NCBI GenBank assembly: GCA_943787375.1
Contig: CALSME010000001.1
Coordinates: forward strand, 245,079 to 309,078
Origin: an uncultured Polaribacter sp.
GTDB lineage: Bacteria > Bacteroidota > Bacteroidia > Flavobacteriales > Flavobacteriaceae
Reading direction: 5' to 3'
Length of the DNA: 64,000 bases
Below the pieces are notes generated by a model that was given only the letters and a program-made list of their open reading frames with translations, searched no databases and was not told the DNA's origin. How positions within the stretch are numbered: position 1 is the first letter of the stretch; each line of letters opens with the position of its first letter. This document shows positions 24,834-34,264 of this stretch, one piece after another. The translations under genes and the position numbers were made by a program.

Positions 24834-25877
24834 ATGAAATTTACAGCTGAGCAAATAGCGGAGATATTAGAAGGAGAAGTTGTTGGAAATCCGGCAGAAG
24901 AAGTTTCAAAATTATCTAAAATAGAAGATGGAGAAAAAGGGTCTTTGACCTTTTTATCAAATCCAAAATACAACTCCTATTTATATAATACAAATGCCTC
25001 TATTGCTATTGTTAACAAGAGTTTTCTTCCAGAAAAAGAAGTAAGTGCTACTCTGATTAAAGTAGAAAATGCCTATGAATCGTTTTCAAAATTATTGGCA
25101 TTTTATAATACAGTAAAAAATAATAAGATTGGAAGAGAGTCTCCCCATTATATTTCTGAATCTGCAACTATTGGATCTGATGAATATATTGGCGCATTTT
25201 CCTATATTGGAAATGATGTGACAATTGGTAATAATGTAAAGATTTATCCCAATGTTTATATTGGAGATAATACGATCATTGGTAATGATTGTACTTTTTT
25301 TTCAGGTGTAAAGATATACTCCGATACCATTATTGGAAAAGAATGTAAAATTCACTCAGGAGCTATTATCGGCGCGGATGGTTTTGGTTTTGCACCCGAT
25401 GAAAATGGAGCATATCAGGCAGTTCCACAAATTGGAAATGTAATTATAGAAGATCAAGTAGATATTGGCGCAGGTGCAACCATAGATAGAGCAACCCTTG
25501 GGTCAACAATCATTAGAAAAGGTGTGAAGATAGACAATCAGGTACAAGTTGCTCATAATGTAATAATTGGAGAAAACACTGTCATTGCATCTCAAACAGG
25601 CATTGCTGGATCTACCAAAATTGGCGCAAATTGTATGATTGCTGGACAAGTAGGCATATCAGGTCATTTGTCTATTGGAAATAATGTAAAAATATTAGCA
25701 AAGGCTGGTATTACTAAAAATATAAAAGACAATAAAATAGTGAATGGGATTCCCGCTTTTAATGCGAAAGACTATAACAAAAGCTATGTTTATTTTAAAA
25801 ACTTACCCCAACTAGCAGTAAAAATAAATACAATCGAAAAAGAGTTGAATGCTCAAAAAACAAAAACAAATGGGTAA
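24834..25877 (+). CDS. lpxD: UDP-3-O-(3-hydroxyacyl)glucosamine N-acyltransferase LpxD
   Basis: A 347-residue left-handed beta-helix acyltransferase that adds the N-linked hydroxyacyl chain in lipid A synthesis. An N-terminal uridine-binding domain ([20 protein letters not shown]) is followed by hexapeptide repeats of the form IGxxxxI and by the catalytic-His region [23 protein letters not shown], with a C-terminal helix. The start is ATG 24834, not 24774, because the family begins there and a -7 box lies just upstream. It overlaps lpxC-fabZ by 8 bases. A second lpxD-like gene lies at 28755. Confidence 0.94.
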   Translation: MKFTAEQIAEILEGEVVGNPAEEVSKLSKIEDGEKGSLTFLSNPKYNSYLYNTNASIAIVNKSFLPEKEVSATLIKVENAYESFSKLLAFYNTVKNNKIGRESPHYISESATIGSDEYIGAFSYIGNDVTIGNNVKIYPNVYIGDNTIIGNDCTFFSGVKIYSDTIIGKECKIHSGAIIGADGFGFAPDENGAYQAVPQIGNVIIEDQVDIGAGATIDRATLGSTIIRKGVKIDNQVQVAHNVIIGENTVIASQTGIAGSTKIGANCMIAGQVGISGHLSIGNNVKILAKAGITKNIKDNKIVNGIPAFNAKDYNKSYVYFKNLPQLAVKINTIEKELNAQKTKTNG

Positions 25878-27261
25878 AAAACAAAAAACAATCCAAAAAG
25901 AAATATCGCTTTCTGGAGTTGGCTTGCATACAGGAGTTACTGTGAATATGACATTTAAACCAGCGCCTGCAAATCATGGATTTGCGTTTGTTCGTATGGA
26001 TTTAGAGGGAACACCAACTTTAGAAGCAAAAGTAGAATATGTTGTCAATACACAACGCGGTACAAATTTAGAGAAGAATGGTGTTCAAATACAAACATCA
26101 GAACATGTCTTAGCTGCTGCTGTGGGTTTAGGTATTGAAAATCTTTTGATTGAAATGGATGCTTCAGAACCTCCAATTATGGATGGTTCGTCTCGATTTT
26201 TTGTAGCTGCATTAGAAGAGGCAGGAATCATAGAATTGGAAGAAGACATTGAAGAATACATTGTAAAAGAAGTCATTTCTTTCAAAGATGAAGTAACAGG
26301 AAGTGAGATTATGTTAATGCCATCAAACGAGTATCAAGTAACCACGATGGTAGATTTTGGGACTAAAATATTAGGAACTCAAAATGCGACATTAGAGAAA
26401 ATTTCAGACTTTAAAGAAGAGATAGCAGCAGCAAGAACATTTAGCTTTTTGCATGAAATAGAAATGCTTCTAGAAAATGATTTAATAAAAGGTGGTGATT
26501 TAAACAATGCCATTGTTTACGTCGATAAAGAGCTGTCTGATAGTACGATGCAAAAATTAAAAAAAGCATTTAATAAAGAAGAAATTTCGGTACAATCAAA
26601 CGGTATTCTAGACAACTTAAAATTGCATTGGGCAAACGAAGCAGCAAGACATAAGCTTTTGGATGTAATTGGTGATTTGGCTCTTGTAGGAACAAGAATT
26701 AGAGGGAAAATCATCGCAAACAAACCCGGGCATCAAGTAAATACCCAGTTTGCAAAAAAATTAGCTCAGATTATAAAAGTAGAGAAAAGAAACAAGGTGC
26801 CACAATACGATTTAAATCAGCCACCATTGTTAGACATTCATCAGATCATGGAAATTTTGCCACACAGACCTCCCTTTTTATTGGTGGATCGTGTTTTAGA
26901 ACTTTCACCAACACATGTCGTTGGAATGAAAAATGTAACAATGAATGAAGATTTCTTTGTTGGACATTTTCCAGGATCTCCAGTAATGCCAGGTGTATTG
27001 CAAGTAGAAGCAATGGCGCAATGTGGAGGTATTTTGGTTCTGAGTACCGTTTCAGATCCAGAAAACTATTTGACTTTTTTTATGAAAATGGACAATGTGA
27101 AGTTCAAACAAAAAGTGTTGCCTGGAGATACGCTAATTTTTAAATGCGACTTAATAACGCCCATCAGAAGAGGTATCTGTCACATGCAAGCCTATGCCTA
27201 TGCAAACGGCAAAGTGGTTGCAGAAGCAGAATTAATGGCACAAATTTCTAAAATTAAATAA
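25870..27261 (+). CDS. lpxC-fabZ: Bifunctional LpxC deacetylase / FabZ 3-hydroxyacyl-ACP dehydratase
   Basis: A 463-residue fusion typical of Bacteroidota. Residues about 1-310 are LpxC, the zinc deacetylase that commits UDP-acyl-GlcNAc to lipid A. It shows [15 protein letters not shown] (zinc His), [19 protein letters not shown] (His and Asp ligands) and KPGHQVN. Residues about 320-463 are FabZ with [13 protein letters not shown], the catalytic His in [13 protein letters not shown] and the Glu in LQVEAMAQ; FabZ dehydrates hydroxyacyl-ACP. The start is ATG 25870, giving the usual N-terminus [12 protein letters not shown] and an 8-base overlap with lpxD. Confidence 0.96.
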   Translation: MGKKQKTIQKEISLSGVGLHTGVTVNMTFKPAPANHGFAFVRMDLEGTPTLEAKVEYVVNTQRGTNLEKNGVQIQTSEHVLAAAVGLGIENLLIEMDASEPPIMDGSSRFFVAALEEAGIIELEEDIEEYIVKEVISFKDEVTGSEIMLMPSNEYQVTTMVDFGTKILGTQNATLEKISDFKEEIAAARTFSFLHEIEMLLENDLIKGGDLNNAIVYVDKELSDSTMQKLKKAFNKEEISVQSNGILDNLKLHWANEAARHKLLDVIGDLALVGTRIRGKIIANKPGHQVNTQFAKKLAQIIKVEKRNKVPQYDLNQPPLLDIHQIMEILPHRPPFLLVDRVLELSPTHVVGMKNVTMNEDFFVGHFPGSPVMPGVLQVEAMAQCGGILVLSTVSDPENYLTFFMKMDNVKFKQKVLPGDTLIFKCDLITPIRRGICHMQAYAYANGKVVAEAELMAQISKIK

Positions 27262-27264
27262 TAC

Positions 27265-28047
27265 ATGAATCAACCATTAGCCTACGTACATCCGCAAGCA
27301 AAAATAGCCCGAAATGTAGTAATTGAGCCTTTTACCACAATTCATAACAACGTAACAATTGGTTCTGGAACTTGGATCGGATCCAACGTAACCATCATGG
27401 AAGGCGCACGAATTGGAAAAGATTGTAGAATATTTCCAGGAGCAGTTATTTCTGCAATTCCACAAGATTTAAAATTTGAGGGAGAAGATTCTTTAACCGT
27501 TATTGGAGACAATACGACTATTAGAGAGTGTGTAACCATTAACAGAGGAACCAATGCATCTGGTAAAACAGCCATAGGTAAAAACTGTTTAATTATGGCA
27601 ACTGCTCACATTGCCCACGATTGTGTATTAGGAGATAATTCAATAGTTGTAAATGGTGTTGCGTTAGGAGGTCATGTTATTATTGGTGAACACGCCATTA
27701 TTGGTGGATTGGCAGCAGTACATCAATTTATACATATTGGAGACCATGCAATGGTTTCCGGAGGTTCTCTAGTTCGAAAAGATGTTCCCCCATTTACCAA
27801 AGCAGGAAAAGAACCACTTTCTTATGTTGGAATCAATTCAATTGGATTAAGGCGAAGAGGGTTTAGTACTGGGAAAATTAGAGAAATTCAAAACATTTAT
27901 AGGATTTTGTATCAAAGTAAATACAACAACACACAAGCTTTAGAGAAAATTGAAGCAGAAATGGAGGCTACTCCAGAAAGAGATGAAATCATCTTATTCA
28001 TTCGAAATTCCCAACGAGGAATTATGAAAGGTTATTTAGGAAGTTAA
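27265..28047 (+). CDS. lpxA: Acyl-ACP--UDP-N-acetylglucosamine O-acyltransferase LpxA
   Basis: A 260-residue left-handed beta-helix enzyme catalysing the first step of lipid A synthesis. Features: YVHPQAKIARNVVIEPFTTI, hexapeptide repeats, the catalytic His in ATAHIAHDCVLG, GGHVIIGEHAIIGGLAAVHQF, and the C-terminal helices with GLRRRGFS. Normal length. It starts 3 bases after the lpxC-fabZ stop, within the same operon. Confidence 0.96.
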   Translation: MNQPLAYVHPQAKIARNVVIEPFTTIHNNVTIGSGTWIGSNVTIMEGARIGKDCRIFPGAVISAIPQDLKFEGEDSLTVIGDNTTIRECVTINRGTNASGKTAIGKNCLIMATAHIAHDCVLGDNSIVVNGVALGGHVIIGEHAIIGGLAAVHQFIHIGDHAMVSGGSLVRKDVPPFTKAGKEPLSYVGINSIGLRRRGFSTGKIREIQNIYRILYQSKYNNTQALEKIEAEMEATPERDEIILFIRNSQRGIMKGYLGS

Positions 28048-28120
28048 GAAATTAAAAAATCTCTAGATAACAATAAATCAAAAAATAATCCCTTGTGGAT
28101 TTAAAAAAATAAACAACAAT

Positions 28121-28687
28121 ATGGCGTCAACATCAGATATTAGAAACGGATTGTGTATTCGGTACAACAATGATATTTATAAAGTAATCGAATTTCTTCA
28201 CGTGAAGCCAGGAAAAGGACCTGCGTTTGTAAGAACAAAATTAAAAAGTGTTACCAATGGTAAAGTTGTAGACAATACATTTCCAGCAGGAAGAAAAATT
28301 GAAGACATACGAGTAGAAACGCACAAGTTTCAATATTTATACAATGAAGGAGAAACCTATCATTTTATGGATGAAAAAGATTATTCGCAGATTCAATTGG
28401 AAAAATCGGTATTGGATTCTCCAGATTTAATGAAAGAAGGACAGATCGTAACCATTATTATTAATGCTGAAGACGACATGCCCTTATCTGTAGATCTACC
28501 AGCAAGTGTCGTGTTGGAAGTAACACATACCGAACCAGGTGTCAAAGGAAATACTGCAACCAATGCAACAAAACCTGCAACGGTAGAAAGTGGTGCGATT
28601 GTAAATGTGCCTTTGTTTATCAATGAAGGGGATAAAATTAAAGTTGAAACAACCAAAGGGACCTATCAGGAGCGGATCAAAGAATAA
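28121..28687 (+). CDS. efp: Translation elongation factor P
   Basis: A 188-residue, three-domain EF-P that relieves ribosomes stalled on polyproline. Domain I contains FLHVKPGKGPAFVRTKLK, whose tip lysine (PGKG) is the residue that is modified in many bacteria. Domain III ends with INEGDKIKVETTKGTYQERIK. It lies 73 bases behind lpxA and probably shares its transcript. The flavobacterial order lpx genes-efp-lpxD-like-sucD is kept. Confidence 0.96.
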   Translation: MASTSDIRNGLCIRYNNDIYKVIEFLHVKPGKGPAFVRTKLKSVTNGKVVDNTFPAGRKIEDIRVETHKFQYLYNEGETYHFMDEKDYSQIQLEKSVLDSPDLMKEGQIVTIIINAEDDMPLSVDLPASVVLEVTHTEPGVKGNTATNATKPATVESGAIVNVPLFINEGDKIKVETTKGTYQERIKE

Positions 28688-28754
28688 TTGTAAGTATTTT
28701 GGATTCAATTGGCTGCGCTTTTTGAATACTTATTACTGAATACTGTATTTAAAA

Positions 28755-29681
28755 ATGAAGTTTAATAATTCACAAACATTAAAACAAATTGCTCAAATTA
28801 TTCAATGTGAATATGTAGGAGACGCTAATTTTTCTGTGTCTGGGATCAACGAAATTCATGTTGTTAAAAAAGGAGATCTTGTTTTTGTAGACCATCCAAA
28901 ATATTATGGCAAGGCGCTAAACTCAGCGGCAACAACGATATTAATCAATGAAAAGGTGGATTGTCCAGCAGGCAAAGCATTGCTGATTTCTGAAGACCCT
29001 TTTCGAGACTTCAATAAGTTAACGCATCATTTCAAGCCATTTATAGCCGCAACTGCAAGTATTGCAGTAAGTGCAAGCATAGGAGAGGGAACTCGTATTC
29101 AGCCCAATGTTTTTATTGGAAATAATGTTTCTATAGGAAGTCATTGTATGATTCACCCAAATGTAACCATTTACGACAATACGATCATTGGAAATCATGT
29201 AACCATTCATGCAAATACTGTTTTAGGCGCCGATGCATTTTATTATAAGAATAGACCCGAAGGATTTGACAAGTTACTTTCTGGAGGAAATGTTGTTTTG
29301 GAAGATCATGTAGATTTGGGGGCTTCTTGTACAATAGATCGAGGGGTTTCAGGAGCGACAACTATTGGCCGAGGGACAAAAATAGACAACCAAGTACATA
29401 TTGGACATGATACTGTTATTGGAAAAAAGTGTCTGATAGCATCGCAAACAGGAGTTGCAGGCTGTGTAATCATCGAAGATGAAGTAACTCTTTGGGGACA
29501 AGTAGGTACAAATAGTGGAATTACAATTGGTAAAGGAGCTGTAATCCTGGGGCAAACAGGCGTTACAAAATCTGTAGATGGAGGGAAATCTTACTTTGGA
29601 ACCCCTGTGGCAGAATCAAGAGAAAAACTAAAAGAAATGGCAGCAATGAAACGTTTTTTAAAAGGACGAAAGAATTCTTAA
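28755..29681 (+). CDS. LpxD-like UDP-3-O-acylglucosamine N-acyltransferase (second copy)
   Basis: A 308-residue LpxD-type protein. It has an N-terminal uridine-binding-like domain (LKQIAQIIQCEYVGDANFSVSGINEIHVVKKGDLVFVDHPKYYG), about ten hexapeptide turns, and the region around the expected catalytic His (IDNQVHIGHDTVIGKKCLIASQTGVAGC). It is shorter than LpxD at 24834 (347 residues) and ends GRKNS without the long C-terminal helix. It may add a different acyl chain or act on another nucleotide sugar. Having this paralogue next to efp and sucD is usual in flavobacteria, but its exact substrate is not established from sequence. Confidence 0.88.
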   Translation: MKFNNSQTLKQIAQIIQCEYVGDANFSVSGINEIHVVKKGDLVFVDHPKYYGKALNSAATTILINEKVDCPAGKALLISEDPFRDFNKLTHHFKPFIAATASIAVSASIGEGTRIQPNVFIGNNVSIGSHCMIHPNVTIYDNTIIGNHVTIHANTVLGADAFYYKNRPEGFDKLLSGGNVVLEDHVDLGASCTIDRGVSGATTIGRGTKIDNQVHIGHDTVIGKKCLIASQTGVAGCVIIEDEVTLWGQVGTNSGITIGKGAVILGQTGVTKSVDGGKSYFGTPVAESREKLKEMAAMKRFLKGRKNS

Positions 29682-29709
29682 AATTCTTTTTTTAAAACCT
29701 ACAATAAAC

Positions 29710-29717
29710 TATTTTTG
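29710..29717 (+). promoter_or_regulatory. Bacteroidota-type -7 box (TATTTTTG) before sucD
   Basis: TATTTTTG matches the TAnnTTTG consensus, 30 bases before the sucD ATG, with a T-rich stretch near the -33 position. sucD therefore probably has its own promoter separate from the lpx run. Confidence 0.5.
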
Positions 29718-29747
29718 CAGCAGTAAAAAAAATAAAAAACAAAACCA

Positions 29748-30620
29748 ATGAGTGTTTTAGTAAATAAGAATTCAAAAATTATAGTTCAAGGTTTTACAGG
29801 TAGTGAAGGAACCTTTCATGCCGGTCAAATGATTGACTACGGAACCAACGTTGTTGGTGGTGTAACTCCAGGTAAAGGAGGTCAAAAACATTTAGACAAA
29901 CCAGTTTTTAATACGGTTGTAGAAGCTGTAGAAAACGTAGGAGCAGATACATCAATTATATTTGTGCCGCCAGCATTTGCTGCAGATGCTATTATGGAAT
30001 CTGCCGACGCAGGAATCCAAGTAATTATTTGTATTACAGAAGGAATTCCTACCGCAGATATGGTAAAAGTTAAAGCATACATCGACGCGAAAGACTGTAC
30101 ATTAGTTGGTCCTAACTGTCCGGGAGTTATTACCCCAGGAGAGGCGAAAGTAGGTATTATGCCAGGTTTTATTTTCAAAAAAGGAAAAGTAGGAATTGTT
30201 TCTAAATCTGGAACTTTAACCTATGAAGCTGCTGACCAAGTTGTAAAACAAGGTTTTGGAATTACAACTGCCATTGGTATTGGAGGAGATCCAATTATTG
30301 GAACGACCACTAAAGAAGCTGTTGAAATGTTAATGAACGACGACGAAACAGAAGCGATTGTGATGATTGGTGAAATTGGTGGAAATTTGGAAGCAGAAGC
30401 AGCACAATGGATCAAAGCAGATGGAAATAGAAAGCCTGTTGTTGGTTTTATCGCTGGGCAAACGGCCCCTGCTGGTAGAACAATGGGACATGCGGGTGCG
30501 ATTGTAGGAGGTGCTGATGATACTGCACAAGCGAAAATGAAAATTTTGGCAGAAAACGGAGTTCATGTAGTAAGTTCTCCTGCAAAAATTGGAGAAATGG
30601 TTGCAAAAGTTTTGAAATAA
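29748..30620 (+). CDS. sucD: Succinyl-CoA synthetase alpha subunit
   Basis: A 290-residue alpha subunit of the TCA-cycle enzyme making ATP or GTP from succinyl-CoA. It shows the CoA-binding Rossmann start ([35 protein letters not shown]), [10 protein letters not shown], and the phospho-histidine loop [10 protein letters not shown]. Normal length. The beta subunit (sucC) is not in this window, as is common in Bacteroidota. A terminator follows. Confidence 0.97.
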   Translation: MSVLVNKNSKIIVQGFTGSEGTFHAGQMIDYGTNVVGGVTPGKGGQKHLDKPVFNTVVEAVENVGADTSIIFVPPAFAADAIMESADAGIQVIICITEGIPTADMVKVKAYIDAKDCTLVGPNCPGVITPGEAKVGIMPGFIFKKGKVGIVSKSGTLTYEAADQVVKQGFGITTAIGIGGDPIIGTTTKEAVEMLMNDDETEAIVMIGEIGGNLEAEAAQWIKADGNRKPVVGFIAGQTAPAGRTMGHAGAIVGGADDTAQAKMKILAENGVHVVSSPAKIGEMVAKVLK

Positions 30621-30672
30621 AAATCAATATAAGTTCGAGAAGCGTCAAGAACTACTCAAAAATATAAAGTAG

Positions 30673-30700
30673 ATTCCCGCTTATTTTGCGGGAATTTTCA
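30673..30700 (+). terminator. Rho-independent terminator between sucD and fabG
   Basis: ATTCCCGC and GCGGGAAT arms with a short TTATTTT loop, then TTTTCATTT. It lies 52 bases after the sucD stop. Confidence 0.75.
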
Positions 30701-30731
30701 TTTAATTATCAACTACTTAAATCCAATTGGT

Positions 30732-31478
30732 ATGAAATTATTAGAAAACAAATCAGCAATCATCACAGGTGCTACTAGAGGTATAGGTCGAGGAATTGCA
30801 ATTGAATTTGCAAAACAGGGTGCCAATGTTGCCTTTACCTATAGTTCGTCTGTAGCAGCTGCAGAAGCATTAGAAACAGAATTAAAAGCTTTTGGCGTTG
30901 CTGCGAAAGGCTATCAATCCAATGCAGCAAATTTTGATGCTGCTCAGGAATTGGCTAAAGAAGTTTTAAAAGAATTTGGTGCGATTGATATTTTAGTAAA
31001 CAATGCAGGAATTACCAAAGACAATTTGCTAATGCGGATCTCAGAAGATGATTTTGATACCGTAATTGAAGTCAATTTAAAATCTGTTTTTAACCTTACA
31101 AAAGCAGTAATTCGTCCAATGATGAAGCAACGTGCAGGATCTATTATTAATATGAGTTCTATTGTAGGTTTAAAAGGAAATGCAGGACAAGCCAACTATG
31201 CAGCGTCTAAGGCAGGGATTATTGGTTTTTCTAAATCTGTAGCTTTAGAATTAGGTTCAAGAAACGTACGAAGCAATGTAGTTGCTCCTGGTTTTATTGA
31301 AACCGAAATGACAGACAAGTTAGATGCTGCAGTGGTACAAAGCTGGAGAGATGGTATTCCATTAAAAAGAGGAGGAAAGCCACAAGACATTGCGAATGCA
31401 TGTGTTTTCTTAGCTTCAGATATGAGTGCTTATATTACAGGACAAACTTTATCTGTAGATGGTGGTATGATGACCTAG
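30732..31478 (+). CDS. fabG: 3-oxoacyl-ACP reductase FabG
   Basis: A 248-residue classical SDR: TGATRGIGRGIA (NADPH-binding TGxxxGIG), NNAGITKDNLLMR, the catalytic Ser in NMSSIVGLKGNAGQANY, and the intact YAASK with Tyr and Lys, then VAPGFIETEMT and the C-terminal ITGQTLSVDGGM. The NAGITKDNLLMR segment is characteristic of FabG in fatty acid elongation. A terminator follows directly, and one precedes it, so it is monocistronic. Confidence 0.94.
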   Translation: MKLLENKSAIITGATRGIGRGIAIEFAKQGANVAFTYSSSVAAAEALETELKAFGVAAKGYQSNAANFDAAQELAKEVLKEFGAIDILVNNAGITKDNLLMRISEDDFDTVIEVNLKSVFNLTKAVIRPMMKQRAGSIINMSSIVGLKGNAGQANYAASKAGIIGFSKSVALELGSRNVRSNVVAPGFIETEMTDKLDAAVVQSWRDGIPLKRGGKPQDIANACVFLASDMSAYITGQTLSVDGGMMT

Positions 31479-31500
31479 TATCTTTGAAATTAATCTTATA

Positions 31501-31540
31501 AAAACCTGTAACAATTTAACGTTACAGGTTTTCTTTTTTT
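31501..31540 (+). terminator. Rho-independent terminator after fabG
   Basis: A strong hairpin with arms AAAACCTGTAAC and GTTACAGGTTTT, followed by CTTTTTTT, 22 bases after the stop. Confidence 0.88.
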
Positions 31541-31577
31541 AGATAGTTCTTTATATCTTTCCATAAAAATAAAAAAA

Positions 31578-33605
31578 TTGCAAACGACCGCCGCGCTTCT
31601 TATATTACTTGCATTCCTATTGAGCTTGTCAATTGCTTATTATCAATATTTTCAGGGATCAAAAGACACGCGTTTTAGAAAAATACTATTGTTTTCATTC
31701 AGAGCACTCAGTATATTTCTGTTACTATTGCTACTAATTAATCCAGCAGTTCAAAAAAAAGTGATAGAAAACACAAAACCTGTTTTGGCTGTTTTAATTG
31801 ATAATTCAGCATCCATAGCTGTCTTTAAAGAAGAAGAAAAGGTAGCAACCATCCTAGAGGCACTCGAGACCAGTGGTCCATTAAATGCAAAATTTGAGTT
31901 GGCCTACTTTTCTTTTGGAGCATCGGTAAAAGTAAAAGATTCTTTGACCTTCGATGCGCCAGTAACAGCAATTTCCAAAGGCATCACTGCAATCAATAAA
32001 CTGTACAAGAACAGAAATGGAGGACTTTTGCTCCTTTCAGATGGCAATCAAACAGTTGGGAGTGACTACGAATTTGTTGGTTCTAAAATGCCCATAGCTC
32101 CAATTATACTAGGAGATACAGCAAATTATAGTGATCTTCGAATTCGCCAATTAAATGTCAATAAGTACAGCTACTTAAAAAATCAGTTTCCTGTAGAAGT
32201 TCATCTTTTTTATGAAGGAGTTGTTCCGATTAGTACCCTATTTCGGATTGAGCAGAAAGGAAAAACGATATTCAAACAACAAGTTCGTTTTTCAGCATCA
32301 GAAAAATCAAAAACAATTCGGACGAATCTCACGGCTACCAAAGAAGGAATCAATTTTTACAAAGCATCTATTGAAGCTTTCGAAACAGAAAAAAACACGA
32401 AGAACAATACCAAAGATTTCTCTATTGAGGTGATTGATGTGCAAACAAAAATAGCAATTATTTCTGCTGTTTTGCATCCCGATTTGGGAGCGTTAAAGCG
32501 GTCCATAGAAAAAAACAAACAACGAACAGTTGATGTTTTTTCTATTGACAATAAAAATATTCAAATAAATGATTATCAATTACTTATATTGTATCAACCA
32601 AACAATGACTTTACTAATTTATTTCAAGAGCTAAAAACATTAAAATCCAATTATTTAGTAATTTCTGGCGCCAATACAGATTGGAATTTCCTCAACAAAC
32701 AGCAACTCGGATTTACTAAAAAGGCAATCGCTCAAACAGAAAACTATACGGCTAATTATCAGTTTTCATTTCAACCATTCTTGCAAAAAGATATCGGATT
32801 CAATAATTTCCCACCTTTAAAAGATCAATTTGGAGAAGTGTTGCTATCCACCGAAAATCACGTTTTACTAGAACAGCGTGTTTTTGGAGTTGCCTCCGAA
32901 CAGCCTTTATTGGCAACATTCGAGCAAAATAACCAAAAGTCAGCGGTTATTTTTGGAGAAGGAATTTGGAAATGGCGAGCTTCCAATTATTTGCAAAGTA
33001 ATTCATTTGAAGATTTCGATGAATTTACGGGGAATTTAGTTCAGTATTTAGCGTCAAACAGTAAACGTAAGCGACTGGAAGTAGCTGTAGAAAGCCTGTA
33101 TCTATCCAATGCTCCAATTCGTATTTCGGCTTTTTATACTGATAAAAATTATCAATTCGATCCGAGAGCTTCGTTGCTATTTTCCGTTACCAATACCGTT
33201 ACAAAGGAACAACGGGAGTTTCCGTTTTCTTTGGCACACAACTCGTTTCAAGTTACTGTAGAAAATTTATCTCCTGGAAGTTATCAGTATACCGTTACTG
33301 TGGCGGGTCAGAAAAGGATGCGCAGTGGTGTTTTTTTAATTTCAGCAGCACGCATAGAAGCACAATTTACCAAGGCAAATGCAACGAAATTGAATCGATT
33401 GGCCAAGAAAACAGGAGGGAAGCGCTACCATTCCAAAGAAATTTTAGGTTTGATTGATGCTTATGTTGAAAATGAAGATTATGCTACTCTTCAGAAGACA
33501 GTGCTAAAAAAACAGGCTTTAATTGACTGGAAGTGGCTATTAATACTACTCCTTACGTTATTAACGATAGAATGGTTTGTAAGAAAATATTATGGAAAAA
33601 TTTAA
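31578..33605 (+). CDS. VWA-like membrane protein of unknown function
   Basis: A 675-residue protein with two N-terminal membrane segments (about 3-22 and 38-56), a large soluble region and a C-terminal membrane segment (about 649-667). Just after the second segment comes VLAVLIDNSASIAVF, a MIDAS-like DxSxS motif, and later LLLLSDGNQTVGSDYEF. Together they mark a von Willebrand A-like fold facing the periplasm. The layout resembles the N-terminal part of Bat-type or glutamine-amidotransferase-like flavobacterial membrane proteins. The function is unknown. The start is TTG 31578, since no ATG precedes the first segment. It is followed 3 bases later by the CPXCG gene. Confidence 0.8.
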   Translation: MQTTAALLILLAFLLSLSIAYYQYFQGSKDTRFRKILLFSFRALSIFLLLLLLINPAVQKKVIENTKPVLAVLIDNSASIAVFKEEEKVATILEALETSGPLNAKFELAYFSFGASVKVKDSLTFDAPVTAISKGITAINKLYKNRNGGLLLLSDGNQTVGSDYEFVGSKMPIAPIILGDTANYSDLRIRQLNVNKYSYLKNQFPVEVHLFYEGVVPISTLFRIEQKGKTIFKQQVRFSASEKSKTIRTNLTATKEGINFYKASIEAFETEKNTKNNTKDFSIEVIDVQTKIAIISAVLHPDLGALKRSIEKNKQRTVDVFSIDNKNIQINDYQLLILYQPNNDFTNLFQELKTLKSNYLVISGANTDWNFLNKQQLGFTKKAIAQTENYTANYQFSFQPFLQKDIGFNNFPPLKDQFGEVLLSTENHVLLEQRVFGVASEQPLLATFEQNNQKSAVIFGEGIWKWRASNYLQSNSFEDFDEFTGNLVQYLASNSKRKRLEVAVESLYLSNAPIRISAFYTDKNYQFDPRASLLFSVTNTVTKEQREFPFSLAHNSFQVTVENLSPGSYQYTVTVAGQKRMRSGVFLISAARIEAQFTKANATKLNRLAKKTGGKRYHSKEILGLIDAYVENEDYATLQKTVLKKQALIDWKWLLILLLTLLTIEWFVRKYYGKI

Positions 33606-33608
33606 ACA

Positions 33609-33791
33609 ATGCTAGAACACTTTTTTCAATGTCCCTATTGTTGGGAAGAAATTTCGATGTTATTAGATGCCAGTGTATCTCATCAAAATTATGTAGAAGA
33701 TTGCGAAACATGTTGCAATCCGATACAACTGGATACTCGTTTTGATCATGGGTCCTTAACCGCTTTTAATGCAATCAATTTAGAACAATAA
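33609..33791 (+). CDS. CPXCG-motif cysteine-rich small protein
   Basis: A 60-residue protein with two Cys pairs: FQCPYCWEEISMLLD and VEDCETCCNPIQL, which should form one zinc ribbon. The family is annotated as CPXCG motif-containing cysteine-rich protein and its function is unknown. It starts 3 bases after the VWA-like gene and ends 2 bases before the thioesterase, so the three form a tight operon. Confidence 0.9.
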   Translation: MLEHFFQCPYCWEEISMLLDASVSHQNYVEDCETCCNPIQLDTRFDHGSLTAFNAINLEQ

Positions 33792-33793
33792 AG

Positions 33794-34150
33794 ATGAAAT
33801 TTGACACAAGACGCTGGGTGAAACCCCAAGACTTAAATCCATCTGGGACTTTGTTTGGAGGAAGAATATTAGCATGGATTGATGAGGAAATAGGGATCTA
33901 TACCAGTATTGAGCTAGAAACTCCAAGAACAGCAGTTAAACATATGGGGGCGATTGATTTTGTGCGTCCTGTACAATTGGGGGCAATTATAGAGATTGGC
34001 TTGGAAGTGCAACAGTTTGGCAACACCTCCATTACCCTTTCTTGTTGTGTAAGAGATACCCGAACCCACAAAATAATTCTTACCATAGATCGTATTGTAA
34101 TGGTTGCTTTGGATGCTCTAGGGAATCCTAAAATTCATGGAAAAAAATAG
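33794..34150 (+). CDS. Acyl-CoA thioesterase, hotdog family (YciA-like)
   Basis: A 118-residue hotdog thioesterase with the signature LNPSGTLFGGRILAWIDEEIGI, followed by TAVKHMGAIDFVRPVQLGAIIEI, as in YciA/Acot-type acyl-CoA hydrolases. It is shorter than typical YciA (about 130-150 residues). It probably releases CoA from short or medium acyl-CoA in the cytosol. It is the last gene of the tight three-gene run from 31578. Confidence 0.88.
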   Translation: MKFDTRRWVKPQDLNPSGTLFGGRILAWIDEEIGIYTSIELETPRTAVKHMGAIDFVRPVQLGAIIEIGLEVQQFGNTSITLSCCVRDTRTHKIILTIDRIVMVALDALGNPKIHGKK

Positions 34151-34236
34151 TTGAACTTTAAAACAACCCAAAGTCTTTATAAACTTTTGTTAAGCGATAT
34201 ACATTGTTTTATTTTCGTAGATGAAGATTAATTTTG

Positions 34237-34244
34237 TAAATTTG
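34237..34244 (+). promoter_or_regulatory. Bacteroidota-type -7 box (TAAATTTG)
   Basis: TAAATTTG fits TAnnTTTG and ends 20 bases before the SPFH gene at 34265. A T-rich TTTTCG lies near the expected -33 position, not an ideal match. Confidence 0.45.
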
Positions 34245-34264
34245 AACAAACTTAAAAACAAATA

